The position numbers and the translations under genes were made by a program. From the NCBI GenBank assembly GCA_902783905.1, contig CACZSP010000326.1, positions 1-5,353 on the forward strand: 5,353 nt of DNA. The letters are read 5' to 3'. Under the pieces are notes generated by a model, which saw nothing but the letters and a program-made list of their open reading frames with translations, made no database searches and was not told the origin of the DNA. Positions 1 through 5,353 of the stretch are shown here, in pieces. Position 1 is the stretch's first letter, and every line of letters starts with the position of its first letter. The DNA is from an uncultured Ruminococcus sp. (GTDB lineage Bacteria > Bacillota > Clostridia > Oscillospirales > CAG-272).

Positions 1-938
1 ACCTTTTTGTTGATCGGTCGGCGGATGACGGCGCTTATAAGCAGAAGAAGTATCCTTCCTCCGTCGAGAGCCGGGAGCGGAAGAAGATTCATAACTCCGA
101 GGTTGACCGATATCACGGCAAAAAGGTAGAAAAGGGTCATAAATCCGGCGGACACCGCCTCTCCGACGGCTTCCGACATTCCGACGGGTCCGGAGACCGC
201 CTCCAGCCCGAACCTTCCCGTTATCATCTGCGCGATCGAGTCGAAAACCATTTTTACCGTCGACACCGATCTGAAAAAGGAGTGTTTGATCAGTACTCCG
301 GGAGTTTTCCTTTCGGCGTAAAGGACGAAATCGTACTCGCCGAATTCCACTCCCTTTTCCTTTCCCGACGGGAAAACCACGCCGGGGAGGACTGTCTTTT
401 CCCCGTCCCTCACGACGGTCAGATCCACCGGTCTGTCGCCCTTCATCATGATCTCGTAGACCAGTTCGTTGCCGGTGTGGACGGGGGTTCCGTTAACGGC
501 TACGATCCGGTCATTTTCGCACAGCCCGTATTCCGGACTGGTCGCGCCTTCGATAAAGGATGCGACGACGGTTGAAACCGGCGTCGTCAGACAGACGATT
601 ATCAGCATACACAAGAATCCGAGCAGGAAATTGGTAACCGGTCCGGCGGCGACGGTAAGCAGCCGGCGCGGAATGCTTTTGTTGCAGAAGGCGTCCGGAT
701 TATCGGAATCCCCGTCCTCGCCCTCCATAGCCACGTATCCGCCGATCGGAAGAGCGCGCAGGGAGTACCGCACGCCGCTCTTTTTCGATTCGCGGGAAAG
801 GATCGCGGGACCCATCCCGACGGAAAATTCGTTTACTTTTATACCCGACGCGCGGGCCGTAAGAAAATGACCTCCCTCGTGGAAGACCACGAGGATCCCT
901 ATCAGGAGAAAGGTCAGAAGAAGGTAAAGAAAAATCAT
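1..938 (-). CDS. rseP: RseP/RasP-type site-2 zinc metalloprotease, C-terminus outside the window
   Basis: This is an intramembrane zinc protease of the site-2 (M50B) family. Members cut transmembrane segments of anti-sigma factors and clear leftover signal peptides in the cytoplasmic membrane. The ATG at 936-938 opens 312 complete codons with no stop before the window edge. The first membrane segment (about residues 3-19) runs into the zinc motif HEGGH (20-24) followed by FLTAR. A second membrane stretch lies near 97-120, and a PDZ domain spans about 130-190, including the ENDRIVAVNG segment. The third zinc ligand is Asp292 in NLLPLPALDGGR (284-295). Firmicute homologues are about 340-360 residues, so roughly 30-50 residues are missing at the edge. 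The gene starts 13 bp after the dxr stop with no convincing Shine-Dalgarno site, which suggests coupling to dxr. The glycine in the third position of HExxH is less usual than HELGH but leaves the ligands intact. Substrate is unknown. Confidence 0.95.
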   Translation of the reverse strand, partial: MIFLYLLLTFLLIGILVVFHEGGHFLTARASGIKVNEFSVGMGPAILSRESKKSGVRYSLRALPIGGYVAMEGEDGDSDNPDAFCNKSIPRRLLTVAAGPVTNFLLGFLCMLIIVCLTTPVSTVVASFIEGATSPEYGLCENDRIVAVNGTPVHTGNELVYEIMMKGDRPVDLTVVRDGEKTVLPGVVFPSGKEKGVEFGEYDFVLYAERKTPGVLIKHSFFRSVSTVKMVFDSIAQMITGRFGLEAVSGPVGMSEAVGEAVSAGFMTLFYLFAVISVNLGVMNLLPLPALDGGRILLLLISAVIRRPINKK

Positions 939-951
939 AGCAGTTTCGTAT

Positions 952-2118
952 TTATCCGCGCTTCCCGGCGATGCGCGCCGCCTCCCGGAGAGTTTCCTCC
1001 CTTGCCGAGGCGTCGGCAGCCGTAATTTCTTCGAGCGAACCGCCCGAAAGATGACCGAGAGCGTCCGTCACCCTTTCAAGTATATCGAAAATATCGGTAA
1101 AACCGATCTTTTCTTCAAGGAACAGCCCCACCGCGCATTCGTTCGCGGCGTGAAGGACGGCCCCGGCGATATCGCCTTTTTCAAGAGCCCTGCGGGCAAG
1201 CCGCAAAGGAATGAAGGTCTCCTCGTCCGGCTTCATGAAATCGAGCCGTCCGACGGCGGCGAGATCGAGCGGAGGTATTACCGCTTCCGTCCTGTCGGGA
1301 TATTCCACCGCGTACTGCACGCAAAGGCGCATGTCCGGCACCGACATCTGCGCGGCGTACGAGTTGTCCCGGAAGCGCACAATCGAATGAACTATGCTCT
1401 GGGGATGCACCAGAACTTCGATGGCGTCGGATGAAAAGCCGAAAAGCTTTGCCGCCTCTATCACCTCGAAGCCCTTGTTCATAAGCGTCGCGCTGTCGAC
1501 GGTGATCGACGCCCCCATGCTCCAGGTCGGATGTGCAAGGGCGTCGGCGACGGTGACCGAGGAAAGCTCCCTCCGGGTCCTGCCTCTGAACGGTCCGCCC
1601 GACGCCGTGATGATCAGTCCGGTTGCCTCACTTCTCTTCCCGCACCGCAGGCACTGGAAGATCGCCGAATGCTCGCTGTCGACAGGCGTTATTTCGACGC
1701 CCTTTTCCTTTGCCCTGCCGCACACAAGATCGCCCGCCATAACGAGCGACTCCTTGTTGGCAAGGGCGAGCCTTGCGTTCCCTTTTTCGATTATTTCAAG
1801 CGTAGGGGAAAGCCCCGCCGTGCCGATGATCGCGTTGATCGCCGTGTCGGCGGGCGATTCGCGGATCATTTCAGCGATACCCCCGCTGCCCGGGAATACG
1901 GTCACGGGAAGATCCCGCACCCTGGTCTTCAGATCCTCCGCCGCGCCCGCGTCGGCCATTGCGGCAAAGCGGGGACGGAAGCGTCTTATCTGTTCCTCGG
2001 CAAGGCGGACGTTTTTAGCCGCGGAGATCGCAGTGACTTCCCACCCCTGCCGGGCGGCGACGTCGCACGCCTGCCTTCCCACCGAACCGGTGGAGCCGAG
2101 TATCATTATCTTTTTCAT
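952..2118 (-). CDS. dxr: 1-deoxy-D-xylulose 5-phosphate reductoisomerase
   Basis: This cytoplasmic enzyme rearranges and reduces 1-deoxy-D-xylulose 5-phosphate to 2-C-methyl-D-erythritol 4-phosphate with NADPH. It is the committed step of the MEP isoprenoid pathway and the target of fosmidomycin. The chosen start gives 388 residues, normal for the family. The N-terminus has the dinucleotide-binding loop GSTGSVG (8-14). ANKES follows near 120-124. The metal ligands are Asp147 and Glu149 in PVDSEHS and Glu218 in MNKGFEVIEA. The substrate-loop segment HPTWSMG lies near 196-202, and LVHPQS and PDMR come later. The reading frame is open upstream to an ATG at 2196, but those 26 extra codons overlap the end of cdsA, do not resemble Dxr, and would displace MKKIMILGSTG from the N-terminus. 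The ATG at 2116-2118 is therefore preferred. It lies 16 bp after cdsA, and its product feeds the pathway that supplies UppS. Confidence 0.97.
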   Translation of the reverse strand: MKKIMILGSTGSVGRQACDVAARQGWEVTAISAAKNVRLAEEQIRRFRPRFAAMADAGAAEDLKTRVRDLPVTVFPGSGGIAEMIRESPADTAINAIIGTAGLSPTLEIIEKGNARLALANKESLVMAGDLVCGRAKEKGVEITPVDSEHSAIFQCLRCGKRSEATGLIITASGGPFRGRTRRELSSVTVADALAHPTWSMGASITVDSATLMNKGFEVIEAAKLFGFSSDAIEVLVHPQSIVHSIVRFRDNSYAAQMSVPDMRLCVQYAVEYPDRTEAVIPPLDLAAVGRLDFMKPDEETFIPLRLARRALEKGDIAGAVLHAANECAVGLFLEEKIGFTDIFDILERVTDALGHLSGGSLEEITAADASAREETLREAARIAGKRG

Positions 2119-2129
2119 TGCTTTTGCAG

Positions 2130-2135
2130 TTCCTT
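2130..2135 (-). promoter_or_regulatory. Ribosome binding site of dxr
   Basis: On the minus strand AAGGAA lies 11 nt before the ATG at 2118. It overlaps the first base after, and the last base of, the cdsA stop codon (2135-2137). It supports the short start of dxr rather than the upstream ATG at 2196. The spacing is slightly long, so terminating cdsA ribosomes may also contribute. Confidence 0.55.
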
Positions 2136-3010
2136 CAGAAGATTCGAACGTAGATCGAAACGACGCAGATAATGAAAAAAGCGGTCGAAACGGCAAGGAC
2201 CGAATCGAATCTGTCGAGGATCCCTCCGTGTCCGGGTATAAGTTTCCCGAAATCCTTGATGCCGAAGTGCCGCTTGAGCGCCGACAGCATAAGGTCGCCC
2301 AGCTGCGCCACCGCCGACCCGAAAACTCCGGAAACGATCAGCGCGAAGGGTCTCGGGACAGAAGCGTCGGGAAGGATCTTTCCGACGACGAAGCCGTAAA
2401 GCAGCAGCGCCGCGGTCGAAAGGATCACGCCTCCGACTGCGCCTTCAACCGTTTTTTTCGGGCTGACGGCGGGACAGAGCTTGTGTTTTCCGATCAGAAA
2501 TCCGGTAAAATACGCGAAAACGTCGGTCAGCCATGCAGCAATGAAGATCGCCGGGAGCAGCCAGACGCCGAACTCGTTGAAATCCCGGATAAAAACCATA
2601 TACGAAAAGCCGAATACCGTGTAAATCGAAAAAACGGCAAACGCGGACACGCTCCCTACGTCGGGTCGCTCCGTCTTTTGCGACGAGTGATGCTCTCCCT
2701 CGTGCTTTTCCCGCGAAAAGGTCATACAGACCGCCCACCAGATAACGAGGACGGAAACGACCGCCGCCGAGCATGAAAGAAAAACGTCGATCCCCGCGTA
2801 TCTGACGGCAAAAGGCCCGCCGGCGGCGGCCAGATAGGCAGGCGCCGTATACGCAGGATGCGTTTTCAGTCCGGTGCAAACGGACAGCTCGTAAACCGAT
2901 ATTACCGAGAGGACCGACATAACGACGGGAAGCACCGGCGTCCCCGAAAAAAACGCAACGGGGAGCGACAGCGCAACTATCACTATACCGAAGATCACTC
3001 TCTTCTTCAT
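2135..3010 (-). CDS. cdsA: Phosphatidate cytidylyltransferase (CDP-diglyceride synthase)
   Basis: This integral membrane enzyme condenses phosphatidic acid with CTP to give CDP-diacylglycerol, the precursor of phosphatidylglycerol, cardiolipin and phosphatidylserine. The 291 residues are mostly hydrophobic, with about eight membrane segments (near 7-20, 24-42, 74-97, 119-139, 147-170, 189-212, 222-240 and 270-288). The family signature is complete at residues 243-269: SALKR, KDFGKLIPGHGG and DRFD are all present. A second conserved block, SPKKTVEGAVGG, is at 183-194. A polar, charged, histidine-containing loop at about 99-119 separates two membrane segments and is probably lineage-specific. 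The ATG at 3008-3010 starts 3 bp after the uppS stop, and no strong Shine-Dalgarno site precedes it, so translation is probably coupled to uppS. The length suits the Firmicute family. Confidence 0.97.
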   Translation of the reverse strand: MKKRVIFGIVIVALSLPVAFFSGTPVLPVVMSVLSVISVYELSVCTGLKTHPAYTAPAYLAAAGGPFAVRYAGIDVFLSCSAAVVSVLVIWWAVCMTFSREKHEGEHHSSQKTERPDVGSVSAFAVFSIYTVFGFSYMVFIRDFNEFGVWLLPAIFIAAWLTDVFAYFTGFLIGKHKLCPAVSPKKTVEGAVGGVILSTAALLLYGFVVGKILPDASVPRPFALIVSGVFGSAVAQLGDLMLSALKRHFGIKDFGKLIPGHGGILDRFDSVLAVSTAFFIICVVSIYVRIF

Positions 3011-3013
3011 CGG

Positions 3014-3757
3014 TCATTTCTCGCTTTCAACAACTCCGCCGAAGCGTCTCGTTCTCCTGAAAAACTCTTCCACCGCGGCGTCCACGTCGCGCTCGGTCAT
3101 ATCCGGCCAGAGGACGTCGGTGAAATAAAACTCCGAATAAGCCGACTGCCAGATCAGAAAATTCGACAGCCGCTCCTCTCCCGCCGTGCGCACGATCAGG
3201 TCGGGATCCGGCTGACCGGCGGTGTAAAGGGCGGACGAAATATCGTCGGCCGTGATTTCGCGCTTCCCGTCGGCCGCAAGCTTTGTAAAAGCGTGTGCCA
3301 GCTCCGCCCTGCCGCCGTAGTTGAGCGCCACGTTGAGGACCGCCGGATAGACCGAAGTGCGTTCGGTCAGATCCGCGATCCTTTTTTGCAGAGACCTGTC
3401 GAAAACCGACAGATCCCCTATGAATCTGATGTTCGTCTTTTCTTTGTCGGCGGTGCGCTCTATTTCGTCGAGGTACTGACGCAGCAGAAGCATGAGCCCC
3501 TTTACCTCGGCTTCGGGTCTCGACCAGTTCTCGGTGGAAAAGGCGTAGACGGTGACGTATTTCAGTCCTATGTCCCGGCAGTAGTGCGCGACGCGGCGGA
3601 AAGCCTCGGCTCCCGCCTTGTGCCCCGCCGCGCGAGGAAGCCCCCGTTTTTTCGCCCACCTGCCGTTGCCGTCCATAATGAACGCCACGTGCCGGAGTCC
3701 GCCTCCGGAGATCAGCTGCGCGCTTCTCTGCGCAGGCGTAACGGTTCTGACTTCCAT
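3014..3757 (-). CDS. uppS: Isoprenyl transferase (undecaprenyl diphosphate synthase)
   Basis: This cis-prenyltransferase adds isopentenyl units to farnesyl diphosphate to make undecaprenyl diphosphate, the lipid carrier for peptidoglycan and other wall polymers. At 247 residues it is a typical length. The first signature, HVAFIMDGNGRWAKKRGLP, is at residues 23-41 and contains catalytic Asp29. AGHKAG is at 44-49 and STENWSRP at 74-81. LNYGGR lies at 145-150. The C-terminal signature runs from PDLIVRTAGEERLSNF to YFTDVLWPD (185-219), with Arg190, Arg196 and Glu209 in the positions of the diphosphate- and Mg-binding residues. RTAGE replaces the commoner RTSGE or RTGGE, a mild change. The ATG at 3755-3757 is 4 bp after the frr stop. 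The only purine-rich AAGGA upstream is more than 20 nt away, so initiation is probably coupled to frr. Chain length (C55) is inferred from the genomic context. Confidence 0.97.
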   Translation of the reverse strand: MEVRTVTPAQRSAQLISGGGLRHVAFIMDGNGRWAKKRGLPRAAGHKAGAEAFRRVAHYCRDIGLKYVTVYAFSTENWSRPEAEVKGLMLLLRQYLDEIERTADKEKTNIRFIGDLSVFDRSLQKRIADLTERTSVYPAVLNVALNYGGRAELAHAFTKLAADGKREITADDISSALYTAGQPDPDLIVRTAGEERLSNFLIWQSAYSEFYFTDVLWPDMTERDVDAAVEEFFRRTRRFGGVVESEK

Positions 3758-3761
3758 AAGT

Positions 3762-4316
3762 TCAGATATCCATTATTTCCTTGGACTTGCGGGAGGTCGT
3801 CTCGTCCACGAGCTTGATGTACCTGTCGGTCAGCTCCTGGATGCTCTTTTCCGACGCCTTCTGTTCGTCCTCGGTCATTTCGGAATCCTTTTTCATTTTC
3901 TTCGTCTTGTCGTTGGCGTCGCGTCTGATGTTGCGCAGAGCCACTTTGGCTTCCTCGCCCATCTTCTGGATCTGCTTGACAAGTTCTTTTCTTCTCTCCT
4001 CTGTCGGCTGCGGGAAGACCAGGCGCAGCGCGCGTCCGTCGTTGTTGGGGGTGATGCCGATATCCGAAGCGAGAAGCGCCTTTTCGATCGCCTTGAGCGT
4101 CGAGGCGTCGTACGGAACTATCGTTACCGTCTTGGGATCGGTCACCTTGACGTCGGCCATCGTGTTGATGGGAGTCGGCGAACCGTAGTATTCAAAAGAA
4201 ACGGCGTTGACGAGCATCGGGTTGGCTCTTCCCGCGCGGATGAGCGAAAGTTCGTTCTCGTAGGCGGCAAGCGTCTTTTTCATCTTCTCTTCAAATTCTT
4301 TGCAGTCAAGTTTCAT
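3762..4316 (-). CDS. frr: Ribosome recycling factor
   Basis: With EF-G, this cytoplasmic factor splits the post-termination ribosome so that its subunits can be reused. The product is 184 residues against a usual 185. Domain I is the long three-helix bundle formed by about residues 1-29 and 105-184, and domain II is the small beta-rich insert at about 30-104. The conserved IRAGRANP (26-33), YYGSPTPIN (43-51) and PQPTEERRKELVK (102-114) are all present. RNIRRDAN (128-135) contains Arg132, the position known to be critical for activity in Escherichia coli. The ATG at 4314-4316 has a strong GGAGG site 7 nt upstream. The gene lies 31 bp after pyrH and 4 bp before uppS, which matches the conserved pyrH-frr-uppS order. 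Nothing in it looks broken or unusual. Confidence 0.98.
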   Translation of the reverse strand: MKLDCKEFEEKMKKTLAAYENELSLIRAGRANPMLVNAVSFEYYGSPTPINTMADVKVTDPKTVTIVPYDASTLKAIEKALLASDIGITPNNDGRALRLVFPQPTEERRKELVKQIQKMGEEAKVALRNIRRDANDKTKKMKKDSEMTEDEQKASEKSIQELTDRYIKLVDETTSRKSKEIMDI

Positions 4317-4323
4317 TTCGATA

Positions 4324-4328
4324 CCTCC
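4324..4328 (-). promoter_or_regulatory. Ribosome binding site of frr
   Basis: GGAGG on the minus strand lies 7 nt before the frr ATG, in the 31-bp pyrH-frr gap. It is the best Shine-Dalgarno sequence in the window and allows frr to initiate independently of pyrH translation. Confidence 0.85.
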
Positions 4329-4347
4329 GTTTATGATGCGTAGTTTT

Positions 4348-5061
4348 TTATTTTGTTATAGTGGTCCCGGCGGCTTCTCCGCGAAGGGCGCGGACGACGT
4401 CCTCGGGGTCGGAGAGCCGGAAGGCGAAAGCGTCGGGCCCGAAATCGGATCCGAACGCCGAAGCGGTGAGGTCTATACCTCTCAGCTCCTTTGCGATCAT
4501 ATCCCTGTATGAGATCCTATCGAAGCGGACGGCGGCGGGGTTTTTGCACGGGTCGCTGTCGTATATGCCGTCGACGTTCTTCGCGAGCAGGAAAACGTCG
4601 GCGCCGATCTCGGCGGCACGCAGTATGCCCGCCGTGTCGGTGGAAAAATATGGACATCCCGATCCTCCGGCGAAGATAACGATCTTCCCTTCATCCAGAT
4701 ACTTCCTCGCCCGGTCGGTCGAATAATACTCTCCGCAGGGCTCCATCGGAGTCGCGGTCATCACGGTGCAGTCGCCTCCGGCGCGCACGATGGCGTCTTT
4801 GGCGGCAAGCGAATTGATCACGGTGGCGAGCATCCCCATGCGGTCGGCCGTCACCCGGTCCATCCCTCCTCCGCTTCTGCCTCTCCAGATGTTTCCGGCG
4901 CCGAAAATAACGCCGAGCTGCACCCCGTCCCGCGCAAGTTTTACAAGTGTCCGGGCGTAGCCGTCGAGAAGATCGAAATCGATGATCCCGTCTCTGCCCG
5001 ATATCGCCTCTCCGGAAAGCTTGAGAAGTACTCTTTTGTACAGGTATCCGCCGTCAGCCAT
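4348..5061 (-). CDS. pyrH: UMP kinase (uridylate kinase)
   Basis: This bacterial-type UMP kinase of the amino-acid-kinase fold phosphorylates UMP to UDP with ATP in the cytoplasm. It feeds RNA, DNA and UDP-sugar (cell-wall precursor) pools; in the family it is an allosteric hexamer. The 237 residues are a normal length. Motifs in order are RVLLKLSGEA (10-19), GAGNIWRG (54-61), DRMGMLATVINSLA (73-86), FAGGSGCPYFSTDTA (130-144), KNVDGIYDSDP (161-171) and DLTA (197-200). GAGN replaces the usual GGGN in the UMP-site loop. It is a small-residue change and is unlikely to abolish function. The ATG at 5059-5061 has a GGAG site 8 nt upstream and follows a recognisable promoter, so pyrH is the first gene of this transcription unit. 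In many bacteria rpsB-tsf lie directly upstream; here the upstream gene end does not look like tsf. Confidence 0.97.
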   Translation of the reverse strand: MADGGYLYKRVLLKLSGEAISGRDGIIDFDLLDGYARTLVKLARDGVQLGVIFGAGNIWRGRSGGGMDRVTADRMGMLATVINSLAAKDAIVRAGGDCTVMTATPMEPCGEYYSTDRARKYLDEGKIVIFAGGSGCPYFSTDTAGILRAAEIGADVFLLAKNVDGIYDSDPCKNPAAVRFDRISYRDMIAKELRGIDLTASAFGSDFGPDAFAFRLSDPEDVVRALRGEAAGTTITK

Positions 5062-5069
5062 GCTTTTTT

Positions 5070-5073
5070 CTCC
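5070..5073 (-). promoter_or_regulatory. Ribosome binding site of pyrH
   Basis: GGAG, within CGGAGA on the minus strand, lies 8 nt before the pyrH ATG at 5061. The spacing is good and fixes this start. The A-rich stretch between the two is typical of well-translated Firmicute genes. Confidence 0.75.
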
Positions 5074-5108
5074 GTTCCTGCAGGCACTGCATATTATTCT
5101 AAATATAT

Positions 5109-5137
5109 ATTTTATAACATTTTCACCGATTTGTAAA
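5109..5137 (-). promoter_or_regulatory. Sigma-A-type promoter for the pyrH-frr-uppS-cdsA-dxr-rseP operon
   Basis: On the minus strand a -35 box TTTACA (5132-5137) is separated by exactly 17 nt from a -10 box TAAAAT (5109-5114). The sequence TGTTATAAAAT also allows an extended -10 reading, TGn followed by TATAAA (5111-5116), with a 15-nt spacer. The surrounding 5093-5148 stretch is strongly AT-rich in an otherwise GC-rich window. Transcription would start near 5102, giving a leader of about 40 nt before pyrH. That is too short for a typical attenuator or riboswitch. The -35 box lies inside the T-rich tail of the terminator just upstream. The start site is inferred. Confidence 0.75.
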
Positions 5138-5193
5138 GAGAAAAATAAGGAAGCGCCGAATAATTTGCTTTCGTCGGATTATGCGGCGCTTCC
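5138..5193 (-). terminator. Intrinsic terminator of the gene upstream of pyrH
   Basis: The arms at 5149-5158 and 5184-5193 form a perfect 10-bp stem (GGAAGCGCCG with CGGCGCTTCC). After one mismatch (5159/5183) a further 5 bp pair (5160-5164 with 5178-5182), leaving a 13-nt loop. On the minus strand the stem is followed directly by TTATTTTTCTCTTT, a U-rich tail that indicates Rho-independent termination of minus-strand transcripts. The plus strand has no comparable T run after the stem, so termination is one-directional. It would stop transcription from the partial gene at 5279-5353 before the pyrH promoter. Confidence 0.85.
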
Positions 5194-5201
5194 GCTAAAT
5201 A

Positions 5202-5236
5202 CCGGCGGCGGAAAACTCAGAGAGTCCCGCCGCCGG
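5202..5236. repeat. GC-rich inverted repeat (stem-loop) just before the terminator
   Basis: A perfect 10-bp inverted repeat pairs 5202-5211 with 5227-5236 (CCGGCGGCGG with CCGCCGCCGG). Within the 15-nt interior, 5215-5218 (ACTC) can pair with 5222-5225 (GAGT) around a 3-nt loop, giving a two-part hairpin. Neither strand has a T tract after it, so it is not a canonical terminator by itself. It lies between the upstream gene's stop codon and the intrinsic terminator, eight bases from the latter. It could protect the transcript's 3' end or back up termination; that role is an inference. Confidence 0.75.
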
Positions 5237-5278
5237 CATACATTCAATTCAGTCTGCGGGGTATCGATCGGGCGACGA

Positions 5279-5353
5279 TCAGTCCGTGCCGCCGATCATG
5301 ACCGCGGTCCCCTCCGGGAAAGAGTTATCCGCGACGACGCATCCGGGATTCGG
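5279..5353 (-). CDS. C-terminal end of an unrecognised protein, N-terminus outside the window
   Basis: From the window edge one minus-strand frame is open for 24 codons and ends in TGA at 5279-5281. The visible residues include CVVADNSFPEGTAVMIGG and end in TD. I do not recognise the family. It is judged coding because its codons are GC-rich in the third position like the neighbouring genes, because the tail alternates hydrophobic and turn-forming residues like folded protein, and because a small inverted repeat at the stop, a GC-rich stem-loop and an intrinsic terminator follow on the same strand. It does not resemble the usual C-terminus of elongation factor Ts, which often precedes pyrH. 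The short length means the frame could be open by chance. Confidence 0.5.
   Translation of the reverse strand, partial: PNPGCVVADNSFPEGTAVMIGGTD

Noticed and set aside
282..870. Plus-strand open frames (282-575 and 469-870) opposite rseP
   Set aside because: The minus strand encodes RseP with zinc motif, PDZ and LDG motif across this region, so the plus-strand frames are shadows.
2119..2196. A 26-codon N-terminal extension of dxr
   Set aside because: It overlaps the end of cdsA, lacks resemblance to Dxr, and would move the dinucleotide-binding loop away from its usual place a few residues from the N-terminus.
1394..2776. A 460-codon plus-strand open frame lying antisense to dxr and cdsA
   Set aside because: It covers parts of two certain minus-strand genes and the gap between them. 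Its protein is low in recognisable motifs and rich in Arg, Ser and Pro, and it arises because GC-rich codons leave few stops on the opposite strand.
2445..3017. A 190-codon minus-strand frame overlapping cdsA in another phase, starting at the ATG at 3017
   Set aside because: The cdsA frame carries the full family signature. This frame is Arg/Gly-rich with no domain and ends within cdsA.
3027..3659. A 210-codon minus-strand frame overlapping uppS in another phase
   Set aside because: uppS is unambiguous in its own frame; this product is an Arg/Gly/His-rich artefact of GC-rich codons.
2858..3817. A 319-codon plus-strand open frame antisense to cdsA, uppS and frr
   Set aside because: It is antisense to clearly identified genes, its Arg-rich composition is typical of a shadow frame, and it shows no family motif.
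3618..4343. A 241-codon plus-strand open frame antisense to frr and the start of uppS
   Set aside because: It mirrors frr almost exactly, and the Leu/Phe-rich product is what reverse reading of the helical, charged Frr yields.
5062..5102. Possible attenuator or PyrR-type regulatory element in the pyrH leader
   Set aside because: The predicted leader is only about 40 nt. It contains the palindrome CCTGCAGG and a weak GCAG/CTGC pairing but no terminator/antiterminator pair.

Overview
The window is almost entirely one minus-strand housekeeping operon. Read in the direction of transcription, from high to low coordinates, it is pyrH - frr - uppS - cdsA - dxr - rseP, with rseP running off the low-coordinate end. 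The order frr-uppS-cdsA-dxr-rseP, a roughly 350-residue-class RseP with one visible PDZ domain, a GGAGG-type Shine-Dalgarno site and a fairly GC-rich sequence together suggest a GC-rich member of the Bacillota, class Clostridia. Enterobacteria instead place dxr between frr and uppS. The taxonomic call is an inference from gene order and motifs, not from a search.

Layout. Positions 5279-5353 hold the last 24 codons of an unrecognised minus-strand gene. Positions 5062-5278 are a non-coding control region with two successive stem-loops; the second has a U-rich tail on the minus strand and looks like an intrinsic terminator. A sigma-A-type promoter follows immediately, with its -35 box lying in the terminator's T-rich tail. 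From there pyrH (4348-5061), frr (3762-4316), uppS (3014-3757), cdsA (2135-3010), dxr (952-2118) and rseP (938 to beyond 1) follow with gaps of 31, 4, 3, 16 and 13 bp. No internal terminator or promoter is evident, so they are probably co-transcribed.

How the genes fit together. PyrH makes UDP from UMP for nucleotide and cell-wall precursor pools. Frr recycles ribosomes after termination. Dxr commits carbon to the MEP isoprenoid pathway, and UppS uses the resulting isopentenyl diphosphate to build undecaprenyl diphosphate, the lipid carrier for peptidoglycan. CdsA makes CDP-diacylglycerol for phospholipids, and RseP is a membrane site-2 protease. The common theme is growth and envelope synthesis.

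I found no mobile element, CRISPR array, tRNA, rRNA or undescribed system. The most interesting part is the compact terminator/promoter region upstream of pyrH, together with the apparent absence of tsf directly upstream of pyrH.
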